Below, in pieces: positions 36,502-44,539 of a stretch of DNA of 64,000 bases. Position 1 is the first letter of the stretch. Each line of letters begins with the position of its first letter. Below the pieces are notes generated by a model. That model saw only the letters and a list, made by a program, of their open reading frames with translations, searched no databases and was not told where the DNA came from. Position numbers and translations under genes: made by a program. Origin of the DNA: Teredinibacter sp. KSP-S5-2 (GTDB taxonomy: Bacteria > Pseudomonadota > Gammaproteobacteria > Pseudomonadales > Cellvibrionaceae); contig NZ_CP120416.1 of the NCBI RefSeq assembly GCF_032773895.1, positions 1,982,001 to 2,046,000 of the forward strand. The letters run 5' to 3'.

Positions 36502-37419
36502 TTAATTCTTACGTAGCCAGATACTCGAGCCCGCAGCGGTAATTTCGTACTTCTCATCATGTACGGAAAGCGGAAAGGTCTCTCGCATGATCTCAGGGTA
36601 GAGAGTATCCAGCATGGCGTTAAAAAAGCATATCGAAAAAGCAGTATTGTATTGTAGAAACCCACGTAGCAAGTACACCTCGTTCCACAATCGGCCATGC
36701 AATAGCCAATCTTTCGGGTTTTCAAATGGCCAGTAGACATCGTGAAAATGAATCATTACACCGGGCTTTAAACGAGGAAGAATCTCGAAAAAAATACGAT
36801 TCACATCGCTACCAAATTTTGTAACGTGAGAAGAATCGATGAATAACCAATCACCACTATTCAGCTTGTCAAACATCTCAAGTTCAACATCCTGAAGTTG
36901 TAACTGGATTAGTTTATGCTTTTTTCTATCATTTTCCTTGAAAATCTCATGCAAACGGTATGGGTCTGGCTCGATAAATACCAGTTCGATATCATTGTTC
37001 AGAAAGTGTTCGTTCGTATCTAGCATCAGTGCTGATGAGTAGCCAGATCCGACCTCAATAATTCTTTTTGGCGGTCGATGGCGGAGCATCCCAAAAAGCA
37101 CACAGGCATCTGTATAAGAAAACCAGCCATTGTCCAGGTAGTAGCGAAATTCAGGTTGTGGTTTGTCTGGAAAAGGGATGCATGATTGATACTGTTTGAG
37201 TTCGTCAGCTAATGCAAGCTGCGCTTCAAGGTTTAAATTCACGCCCGCTATGCTTTTCTGCTGGTGATTAACCAGGGACTCATAGCGTTTTTTTATAAAA
37301 GCAAAATTAGGATAAGGGGAGTAGTAGTGACCAATAGGGTACTCAACAGTGATTTTATTTAAGTAATGTGTGTGAATAATTTCTTGCGCTTTCTTTTTTG
37401 CATCGTTTCTGTCGACCAT
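36502..37419 (-). CDS. class I SAM-dependent methyltransferase (Methyltransf_24 type)
   Basis: A 305-residue protein. After an N-terminal helical part come motif I (RIIEVGSGYSSALML), the acidic strand LVFIEPDPYRL, WLFIDSSHVTKFGSDV and MIHFHDVYWPFENP, a common arrangement in sugar or small-molecule O-methyltransferases of polysaccharide clusters. It is likely to decorate a glycan made by the neighbouring glycosyltransferases. It reads away from the FkbH gene across a 430-nt AT-rich divergent region. Confidence 0.85.
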   Translation of the reverse strand: MVDRNDAKKKAQEIIHTHYLNKITVEYPIGHYYSPYPNFAFIKKRYESLVNHQQKSIAGVNLNLEAQLALADELKQYQSCIPFPDKPQPEFRYYLDNGWFSYTDACVLFGMLRHRPPKRIIEVGSGYSSALMLDTNEHFLNNDIELVFIEPDPYRLHEIFKENDRKKHKLIQLQLQDVELEMFDKLNSGDWLFIDSSHVTKFGSDVNRIFFEILPRLKPGVMIHFHDVYWPFENPKDWLLHGRLWNEVYLLRGFLQYNTAFSICFFNAMLDTLYPEIMRETFPLSVHDEKYEITAAGSSIWLRKN

Positions 37420-37850
37420 GAAGAAACCTTGTCCTTTTTTGGGGGGATCTGGAGGTCTAGGTTAGCAAATCTAAGTGATATTGCACAATAATATAGATAC
37501 TATGGATTTTGCCCTCTCATAGGGTAAAACAATCAATTTTGGAGTAAATATAAATCTGAAAATCGTCTACTAATTTTAGCCTAAAAAAAAGCTTTTTTTT
37601 GTGAGTAAAATGAAGTTTTTCATTGAAGTTATAGGCGAATCTTGATAGATTTTAAGCGTTTTTAATCGCTTCTTGGGGCGAGAATTTCAGAGATGTAATC
37701 GCATTTTCTATGCGTTTAGTTGCTAATTTAGAATCAAAATTCAACCCCATTTGAAACTCAGTTAACAGTATTCAAGGAAGGTTCAGAGGCTTTTCTTATA
37801 GCGAGTAGCCCGTTTTATAAGTAGTTTGGCTCTGTAATACCATTGGCATT
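37420..37850. promoter_or_regulatory. AT-rich divergent intergenic region
   Basis: No gene is supported. It separates the divergent methyltransferase and FkbH-like genes and must contain promoters for both, but I found no confident -35/-10, sigma-28 or sigma-54 match. A perfect 18-bp palindrome, eight A, GC, eight T, lies at 37583-37600. The FkbH start at 37851 has no clear ribosome site. Confidence 0.4.
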
Positions 37851-39962
37851 ATGAAAATAGGATCAACAAATAGCCGTAATTCAAGGCTCCTTCCGTATTT
37901 AACGAAACGAAAAATATATTCTGCCTGGTTTACGCGGATGCAGTGCGAGTACTCTCGCTATATTGATTTTCCTAACGATAACCAGGAAGTGCATAAGTTG
38001 GGGCGCCAGTGGTTAGCTTTCTTGCTTGAAATGTTACTGGAGTATTGTGTTTCAGGTGACCCGAAGATAAAACAGTTATACATAGCGGAAAGGTCTCGCT
38101 TTTTCGGAATTGACTGTGATTGGCACAAAAAAAATGCATTTTATCGATCTATTATTCAAGCAGAAGTAGAAGATATTTTGTGTGAACTGGATACTGATAG
38201 GCAGAAGTCGTTTTTAGCTTTGTCAGAAGATTTACATCGGTCTTTTATCCAGCAACCAGTTAAATCACTAAAAATAATCGTCGTTGGAGACTGTGTACTC
38301 ACAGACATACTAACAGGCTTAAGAGCTCGATGTCTTAATCATGCGATTGATTTGGATGTAAAGCAAATATATCTAGGTGCGTGGAACAGTGAGACTTTTG
38401 ATTCGTCGACCGGTTGTGCGGTATCACAAGAATTAGATGAAAATATCGATGTAATCGCGGTAAGTTTTTTTTCCTATTGGGGAACACCGTTGTACCGTGC
38501 AACGTTACTAGACATCGCCCAAAATGGATTTTGTGAGGAAAGACATGAAAAATCGATCAACGATATGATGACCTATGTTCACCAATTTATCCAAAGTATT
38601 CGAAGTGTCTCAAATGTACCCATTTTGATTCATTCAACTGGGGGGTTGCCCTGGGTACTGAATTATAGGTTTCAACGGGACGAGCCTTGGTTTACGGTAG
38701 AGGGCAATGCACCATTTGAATGGCAATACGTATTTGGCGACTTAAACAATCAGATCTCCTTACTTACATCACAATATGAAAACATATCGATTGTTGATGA
38801 AAAGAAAATAGTTTCTCGCATTGGTGCGGAAAAATGTTTTTCCCCTTATTTGGATGAGCGATTTTGGCAGGGCGCTATTTTTCGTCCAATTGAATTTGGA
38901 CGTCAGCTGGCCGAAGCTTACTTTTCTATTTTACACCCGCTTTCGGAGTTTAAGCGAAAAAAGGTGGTAGTGGTTGATTTTGACAATACGCTTTGGTCAG
39001 GAATAATGGCCGAAGGTTTGGTGGACCACTATTGGGATAAACAAGAATTACTACAAAATTTGGCTGATCAAGGCATTCTTTTAGTTGCTTTGAGCAAAAA
39101 TGCTAAGGAAAATATTCGTTGGTCTGAAATGAGTTTGACAAGAAACCGTTTTGTTGAGCTATGTTTTGATTGGGAAAATAAAGTCGATAGGCTGCCTGAA
39201 ATTGCCAAAAATTTAAATTTAGCTATGGATGCTTTTATATATCTGGATGATTGCGAAAGGCAGCTTGGTCTGGTGTCACACTACTACCCTGAAGTATGTT
39301 GTCTGGATGCAAAATCAAATATTTCTTGGGGTATGCTTAAAAAAATGCTTTCTTTGTGTAATACCGCAAAAACAGATGAAGCCAAAAATAGAACACGTTT
39401 TTATAAAAATAATTTAAAACGTGTTTCATCTATAGAAGGCGAAAAATCAGAACATAGCTTGTTACCTCTTGAAATTAAGGTGTGCAGTAAAGAGTTAAGC
39501 AATGAGGAAATTGAACGGGCGGAGGAAATTCTGTCTCGCACAAATCAATTCAATACATCGGGGGAACGTTATTCCAGACGCGAACTCCAAAGTATGATTA
39601 ATAGTCGTTTGTGGGAAGTATGGCGATTTCGTTTATGTGATAAATTTGGCGATATGGGATTAGTCGGTTTGGTTGTGGTTCAAAAAAAAATTTCGGAGAA
39701 AGTTATTTTCTTTTCAAACTTTGTCATGAGTTGCCGGGCAATGGGGTATGGTCTTGAAACACATATGTTAAGCTTTTTGGCTGATCAGTATGACAGTTGG
39801 TGCTTGATTGGACAGTACATTAAGTCGGAAAAGAATGCGCCGTGTGAAAATTTATATCAAGACCACAGCTTTTCTCCTTGCGGAGGAAATAATTGGATTA
39901 ATAAAAACCCGAGTAGCATACCTAAATCCCCGTTTTGGATAAACTCTGAAACCGATGTTTAG
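37851..39962 (+). CDS. FkbH-like HAD-superfamily protein
   Basis: A 703-residue protein with three parts: an N-terminal helical region and an SGNH-like segment (VVGDC, G146-C148) to about residue 365; a HAD-IIIC phosphatase-like domain with VVDFDNTLW (D376 and D378), LVALSKN and FIYLDDCERQ; and a C-terminal GNAT-like domain (about 540-680, TNQFNTSG, DMGLVGLVVV, FVMSCRAMGYG). FkbH-type proteins load glyceryl or related acyl units on an acyl carrier protein, and such a carrier is encoded 3.4 kb downstream in this locus. Family members occur in polyketide and glycan clusters. The likely role is to make an acyl-ACP used to decorate a sugar. All HAD catalytic aspartates are present. Confidence 0.9.
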   Translation: MKIGSTNSRNSRLLPYLTKRKIYSAWFTRMQCEYSRYIDFPNDNQEVHKLGRQWLAFLLEMLLEYCVSGDPKIKQLYIAERSRFFGIDCDWHKKNAFYRSIIQAEVEDILCELDTDRQKSFLALSEDLHRSFIQQPVKSLKIIVVGDCVLTDILTGLRARCLNHAIDLDVKQIYLGAWNSETFDSSTGCAVSQELDENIDVIAVSFFSYWGTPLYRATLLDIAQNGFCEERHEKSINDMMTYVHQFIQSIRSVSNVPILIHSTGGLPWVLNYRFQRDEPWFTVEGNAPFEWQYVFGDLNNQISLLTSQYENISIVDEKKIVSRIGAEKCFSPYLDERFWQGAIFRPIEFGRQLAEAYFSILHPLSEFKRKKVVVVDFDNTLWSGIMAEGLVDHYWDKQELLQNLADQGILLVALSKNAKENIRWSEMSLTRNRFVELCFDWENKVDRLPEIAKNLNLAMDAFIYLDDCERQLGLVSHYYPEVCCLDAKSNISWGMLKKMLSLCNTAKTDEAKNRTRFYKNNLKRVSSIEGEKSEHSLLPLEIKVCSKELSNEEIERAEEILSRTNQFNTSGERYSRRELQSMINSRLWEVWRFRLCDKFGDMGLVGLVVVQKKISEKVIFFSNFVMSCRAMGYGLETHMLSFLADQYDSWCLIGQYIKSEKNAPCENLYQDHSFSPCGGNNWINKNPSSIPKSPFWINSETDV

Positions 39963-40004
39963 GCAATTACATAAACTAGCCCAATGTATGTATGGTTTTA
40001 AACT

Positions 40005-40892
40005 ATGATTTCTGCAGTAATACCTGTAAAACTAAGACACTGTGAAAAAAAAGAAGGCATTAAACAGTGTGAGTTGCTTTTTCGTTCTTTAAGTAAATTT
40101 TGTCAGGAGGGCACATTCAAAAAAATATTCGTTATCTGTCCATCTATCGATTTACTTGAGTTAAACGTACTATCGGAAAGATGGCCAGAACTGTCTATTG
40201 AAGTGGTCGATGAAAACGTATTAATTGGTCATTTAAGGATGAAGGGATTTGTCGATGGTTGGGTATTGCAGCAAATTATAAAGCTTAAAGCACATGAGCT
40301 TGTTGAAACGGACTTCTATTTGACTTTTGATGGTGATTGCCTCTGTATTAGGAATATGGGGTATGAAGACTTGGTCAATGACAATAAAGCGTTAATTCAG
40401 TTGGAAGATAAAAAAATTCACTCACAGTGGTGGAAAGGCGCCGCAGAAGTGCTTGACTACCCACTGGATTTTAACAAGATTGGCATGTCGGTTACTCCAG
40501 CAATTTTATCGAGAGATGTGGTAAAGGGCTTGATCAATGAGTTGAGTTTAAAATATGCATCTTGGGAGTCAAAACTACTTTCTTACTGCATAAAGTTCGT
40601 AAATGGACAGCCAAGAGGTTGGTTACCCCATCAGATTTGGTCGGAATATACCTTATATTTTCTCTATTTGGAGAAGCATGGCTTGCTATGGGATTATCAC
40701 TTTACATTTGGTGGGGAGTATTGGGAGGAAACGCTGATATCGAAAAAGTGTTGCTGGGTGATTGATGAATACGATCAACTGGAGCCTGAGATCCTTTTTA
40801 ACGGTGAGGGAAGAGGGTTCTTTTCTGTGATACAAAGCAATATGAATGTTCCTGTTGCTGAAATTGAAGCCCTACTGTCACCATATATATAG
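40005..40892 (+). CDS. DUF6492-like glycosyltransferase-family protein
   Basis: A 295-residue protein with a GT-A-type beginning (MISAVIPVKLRHCEKKEGI, KKIFVICPS), then GWVLQQIIKLKAHELVETDFYLTFDGDCLCIR, where DGD is the DxD-like metal site, and a C-terminal half with HQIWSEYTLYFLYLEKHG. This resembles the DUF6492 family found in polysaccharide loci. It follows FkbH by 42 nt and is probably co-transcribed. Activity is unproven. Confidence 0.65.
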   Translation: MISAVIPVKLRHCEKKEGIKQCELLFRSLSKFCQEGTFKKIFVICPSIDLLELNVLSERWPELSIEVVDENVLIGHLRMKGFVDGWVLQQIIKLKAHELVETDFYLTFDGDCLCIRNMGYEDLVNDNKALIQLEDKKIHSQWWKGAAEVLDYPLDFNKIGMSVTPAILSRDVVKGLINELSLKYASWESKLLSYCIKFVNGQPRGWLPHQIWSEYTLYFLYLEKHGLLWDYHFTFGGEYWEETLISKKCCWVIDEYDQLEPEILFNGEGRGFFSVIQSNMNVPVAEIEALLSPYI

Positions 40893-40927
40893 TCATTTGG
40901 TGTTTACGAAAACCGCGTGTATAAAAA

Positions 40928-41758
40928 ATGATTTCGATTGAGCAGCCGTTTTTTTCGGTAATTATTCCAACTCGAAACAGGGAACTGTTGCTTAGACGAG
41001 CAATAGCGAGCGTTTTAGCTCAGGATTTTGAATCCTATGAAATTGTTGTTGTTAATGACGCCTCAGATAACTCTTATGATGTAAGCTGTTATGAGAATGT
41101 CCATAATTTGGTGTACATCCATAACCGTGAAAATTTAGGGCAGGCAGAAACACGGAATTTGGCTGTGAACCAGGCATCGGGGAGATATTTAGTATTTCTC
41201 GATGACGATGACGAATTATCTAGCAATTTCTTATCTATGACATATCAGTACCATAAAGCGCGGAGTTTTGATGTGGATATGTCCTGGTCAAGTGTTACAT
41301 CACTTGAAACTGTAAGGGGAAAGGTAGTTGCTAAGCCAATTGTGTGGGGGCGACAGTATCAATCATATGAGCATTCTCCTGTTCGATTACTTCGATCTGG
41401 GTTAGGTTATGGTGTGGTAATTACAAAAGAACTCTTCTCCAAGGTTGGTGGATTGGATTCTAGTTTCAAACTTGTTGAAGATACCGAATTTTTTACAAAG
41501 TTTTTGTCTCAAGGCTATTTTCCCCATGAAATAACGTCTACTAATGTATTTATGCATGTGCACCGTGCTGTAAGGCTAACTAAAGACGTAAATACCTTTA
41601 AAAATAGAATATTGGAAATTGAGCGAGTTTTAAGTCTTTATCGATCTTACTTTGATCATAATTTTAACTCAAAAAGTGATTTGCATTGGACTATACGTGG
41701 CTTAGAGATTCAAATAGAGGATGCATTGAAAATGAAGTCAAAGGGAATACTAAAGTGA
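40928..41758 (+). CDS. family 2 glycosyltransferase
   Basis: A 276-residue GT2 enzyme: SVIIPTRNRELLLRRAIASVLAQDF, IVVVNDASDN, the donor and metal motif VFLDDDDELS, then the acceptor part with FSKVGGLDSSFKLVEDTEFF. No membrane segments, so cytoplasmic. It overlaps the next gene by 4 nt (GTGA) and the two share a C-terminal helical tail, which points to tandem duplication. Sugar specificity is unknown. Confidence 0.9.
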   Translation: MISIEQPFFSVIIPTRNRELLLRRAIASVLAQDFESYEIVVVNDASDNSYDVSCYENVHNLVYIHNRENLGQAETRNLAVNQASGRYLVFLDDDDELSSNFLSMTYQYHKARSFDVDMSWSSVTSLETVRGKVVAKPIVWGRQYQSYEHSPVRLLRSGLGYGVVITKELFSKVGGLDSSFKLVEDTEFFTKFLSQGYFPHEITSTNVFMHVHRAVRLTKDVNTFKNRILEIERVLSLYRSYFDHNFNSKSDLHWTIRGLEIQIEDALKMKSKGILK

Positions 41759-42570
41759 GTCAATCCAATCCGAAATTTTCGATTATATTGACAACTAAGA
41801 ATCAAGAAAGAAATTTTAAAAAGTCTCTTGCAAGTGTCTTTTCTCAGTCTTATAAAAATTATGAGATTATTATTGTTGACGATGCATCAAACTCTGTCTA
41901 TGACTTGTCTGGACTGGAGCACTATACAAAACGGTATAGTATAAAATATATAAAAAATTCAGAACCACTAGGGAACTTTGAGTCAAAAAACATTGCTTTT
42001 AAGTCTTCGGAGGGCGAATACCTTATTTTCGTTGAAGAGTGGTGTGAACTGGATAGAAATTTTTTGCTAGGAGTTCATGAGTTTTGTGGTAATTGTAAAT
42101 CGAACTCATACTTTTTGTGGTCGACTTTATTTACTATAGGTGCTATGCGAGATAAGAGTAGTGCTCAGAGAAGAACATGGGATCGACGACTTCTGATTGA
42201 TAAATATAACGTCGAAAGGCTACTCACAACCTCGGTCGAATGGGGTGTTGTTATTCCCAAGTGTTATTTTGAAAATGTAGGAGGATTTAATAGCTCTTTC
42301 TACTATTATGGAGACATTGATTTATTTGTCCGCCTTGTAAATTACGGAGCAACACCCTACGAGAATCCCAGATCCTCCATATATCTTTATGAAGAAAGGA
42401 AAGACAACCCGGAGGAAACAGTCGAGTCAATGCAAAAGAAAATAAATGAACTCTCAGTTATTTTCGACACTCACACAAGTTTTTTTGAGAGATATTTTCA
42501 CTGTAAAAGCAGCTTGTTTTGGAAAATTGAGCAATCCAAACTGGAGTTGTCGGATATTCTTCAAGCATAG
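41755..42570 (+). CDS. GT2-like paralogue with altered DxD motif
   Basis: The GTG at 41755 overlaps the previous stop; the frame is open upstream but only over the preceding gene. The 271-residue product keeps the N-terminal GT2 part (FSIILTTKNQERNFKKSLASVFSQ, IIIVDDASNS) and the acceptor part (FENVGGFNSSF, DIDLFVRLV). The segment that reads FLDDDDELS in the neighbour is IFVEEWCELD here, so the metal-binding aspartates are changed. It may be inactive, a partner of the neighbour, or metal-independent. Confidence 0.85.
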   Translation: MSQSNPKFSIILTTKNQERNFKKSLASVFSQSYKNYEIIIVDDASNSVYDLSGLEHYTKRYSIKYIKNSEPLGNFESKNIAFKSSEGEYLIFVEEWCELDRNFLLGVHEFCGNCKSNSYFLWSTLFTIGAMRDKSSAQRRTWDRRLLIDKYNVERLLTTSVEWGVVIPKCYFENVGGFNSSFYYYGDIDLFVRLVNYGATPYENPRSSIYLYEERKDNPEETVESMQKKINELSVIFDTHTSFFERYFHCKSSLFWKIEQSKLELSDILQA

Positions 42571-42580
42571 GAATTAGAAT

Positions 42581-43339
42581 ATGAATAACGACTTTCCTCT
42601 AGTATCATGTCTATGTCTAAGTCGAAAGCGAACTGAAAAATTGGCTGTTGCAGTAAACTGTTTTCGTCAACAAACATACCGGAATAAAGAACTTGTACTT
42701 CTGATTGACTCCAGGGACGAAGAAACCAAAGATTTTCTTAGTGAAGTCCATGATCCTAATATACGCGTTATAAGTTTGGATCCCGTAAAAAGAAAGAGAA
42801 CTCTGGGAGAGTTGAGAAATATCTCTATCCGGGAATCAAAGGGAAAATTTGTATGTACATGGGACGACGACGATTGGCATCACAAAGATAGATTGAAAGA
42901 TCAAGTCGAAGCTGCGCTACGTTCAGGATATAGAGGTTCGATTTTGACCCATACAATTATGTATGATCAGGTTAAATGTGTAGGTTATATATCTTCCGGA
43001 CGAGGGTGGGAAAATACCGTAATGATTGAAAGGGAGTTTATTTTGAAAAATGGATTGATGTACCCCCCTTTAAATAAATCCGAAGATTTGTCTTTTGTGC
43101 AAAAACTCAAAGAAAAAGGACTGCTATGTGGTGTCACCAAAGCGCAATTATACGTATATAATTTTTACGGAGACAATACCTGGAATAGAGAGCATTTTGA
43201 ATACTTGTTTAGCTTAGGAAGGTTGTTGACGGAGAAGCAATCCGAGCTTTTAGCAAAAAATTTGACGCTAAGTTCTATCAACAATATGGCTGAAGAAGTG
43301 CTTGATTCGGAGGAGTTTTACCGGGATTTGATCTACTGA
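42581..43339 (+). CDS. family 2 glycosyltransferase
   Basis: A 252-residue GT2 protein: LVSCLCLSRKRTEKLAVAVN, KELVLLIDSRDEETKDFL, LGELRNISIRESKGKFVCTWDDDDWHHKDRL with the DDDD metal site, and a short C-terminal acceptor region. It is preceded by a GGAATTAG-type site and followed by the acyl carrier gene after 16 nt, in one apparent operon. Specificity unknown. Confidence 0.9.
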   Translation: MNNDFPLVSCLCLSRKRTEKLAVAVNCFRQQTYRNKELVLLIDSRDEETKDFLSEVHDPNIRVISLDPVKRKRTLGELRNISIRESKGKFVCTWDDDDWHHKDRLKDQVEAALRSGYRGSILTHTIMYDQVKCVGYISSGRGWENTVMIEREFILKNGLMYPPLNKSEDLSFVQKLKEKGLLCGVTKAQLYVYNFYGDNTWNREHFEYLFSLGRLLTEKQSELLAKNLTLSSINNMAEEVLDSEEFYRDLIY

Positions 43340-43355
43340 TATAAAAGGAGTAAAT

Positions 43356-43610
43356 GTGACTGAATTAGAAAATAAGGTATTGGAAATTATTAGAAATAAT
43401 CAGGAGTTTGTTGGTAGTAACATAAATTTAGAGACAAAGTTTCGAGAAGATCTTGGGGTTGATTCTCTGGTTATTGCACAATTGGCTATAGAAATTGAAG
43501 ATGCTTTTGATATTCGATTTGAAGGTATTCACATGTCTGATTTAACCACAATTAGGCAGGTGATAATAAAGACAGAAGAATTGATTGAAAGGAACTCTAA
43601 AGTTCAGTGA
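43356..43610 (+). CDS. acyl carrier protein
   Basis: An 84-residue acidic protein starting with GTG after AAAGGAG. The phosphopantetheine site is S37 in LGVDSLVIAQLAIEIEDAF, with the usual four-helix ACP layout. It lies inside a glycosyltransferase operon that also has a FkbH-like loader, so it probably carries a glyceryl-like or other acyl unit to a sugar, not fatty acids. It overlaps the next gene by 4 nt (GTGA). Confidence 0.92.
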   Translation: MTELENKVLEIIRNNQEFVGSNINLETKFREDLGVDSLVIAQLAIEIEDAFDIRFEGIHMSDLTTIRQVIIKTEELIERNSKVQ

Positions 43611-44539
43611 TTTATATGCAAAAATATATGGAATACCTTAAGCCCGGTAATGTTATCTCCGAAAATAAAGATCTTGACGGAGTTAGCATTGTAATTCCTA
43701 CTTACAACCGAAACCGCCTATTAGATTTATCTTTGCTTTCATTGGTAAATCAGATATTTCCGAAGGATAAGTATGAAGTTATAGTTGTCGATGATGGCTC
43801 GAACCCCAAGGCGGATGTCGTAGTTAAGAAATACGAAAGTGTAATTGATCTGACTTATTTGTATCAGGATGATCAAGGATTTAGGGTTTCAAAAGCTCGG
43901 AATCTAGGTATAAAAGCAAGTAAATATAAGACAATTCTTTTTATTGATTGTGGGGTTTTATGTGGCCCTGATGTGGTGAGTGAGCATTATGCACTACATA
44001 AAAAGCGCTCGATCGTTGCTATGGGACTCCCTTTTTGTTTTGAAACGGGAAAGGGTATTCCACCCGAAATCGATAAGCTTCTGGATCTAGGGGAGTTGAA
44101 TATTATATTTAAACTTATGGGAGATGATAAAGCTTATATTGACCCACGATACATTTTCTTTCAAAAGTACAACTTTGATTTAAGTAACATGAAGACTCCA
44201 TGGATTTTTGCTTGGACGTGTCATTTGTCAGTTTCGAAATCTTCGCTGATTAATGTTGGCGGATTTGATGAAAATTTTAAAAGCTGGGGTGGCGAGGACG
44301 TTGAATTGGCTATACGGCTATATGATAACGATAATAAGTTTGTGGTCGCAAGAGATGTCAAAACTTTTCATATCCCCCATGATAAAAATAAAATTGGCCG
44401 CCTTTTGTCTGGGAGAAACAATGCAGATTATATTCATAAAAAACACAATACAAAGTACACCGCTCTCTTGCGAGAAGGGCATGGGAACGAGGCAATGATT
44501 CGGATAATTGAGACGGGATTGTTGGATAAGGTACGTTAG
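43607..44539 (+). CDS. family 2 glycosyltransferase with galactosyltransferase-like C terminus
   Basis: A 310-residue protein with GVSIVIPTYNRNRLLDLSLLS, YEVIVVDDGSNPKADV, RVSKARNLGIKASKYKTILFIDCG (donor site with FID), and a C-terminal acceptor domain containing GGFDENFKSWGGEDVELAIRL, the GT7-C-like WGGED motif of chondroitin-synthase-type enzymes. The GTG at 43607 couples it to the ACP gene; ATG 43616 is an alternative. Its TAG directly abuts the TAG of the convergent gene. Confidence 0.9.
   Translation: MIYMQKYMEYLKPGNVISENKDLDGVSIVIPTYNRNRLLDLSLLSLVNQIFPKDKYEVIVVDDGSNPKADVVVKKYESVIDLTYLYQDDQGFRVSKARNLGIKASKYKTILFIDCGVLCGPDVVSEHYALHKKRSIVAMGLPFCFETGKGIPPEIDKLLDLGELNIIFKLMGDDKAYIDPRYIFFQKYNFDLSNMKTPWIFAWTCHLSVSKSSLINVGGFDENFKSWGGEDVELAIRLYDNDNKFVVARDVKTFHIPHDKNKIGRLLSGRNNADYIHKKHNTKYTALLREGHGNEAMIRIIETGLLDKVR

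Noticed and set aside
37420-37850. Sigma-28 or sigma-54 promoter upstream of the glycan genes
   Set aside because: I looked for TAAA-N15-GCCGATAA and TGGCAC-N5-TTGC patterns and found no convincing match.
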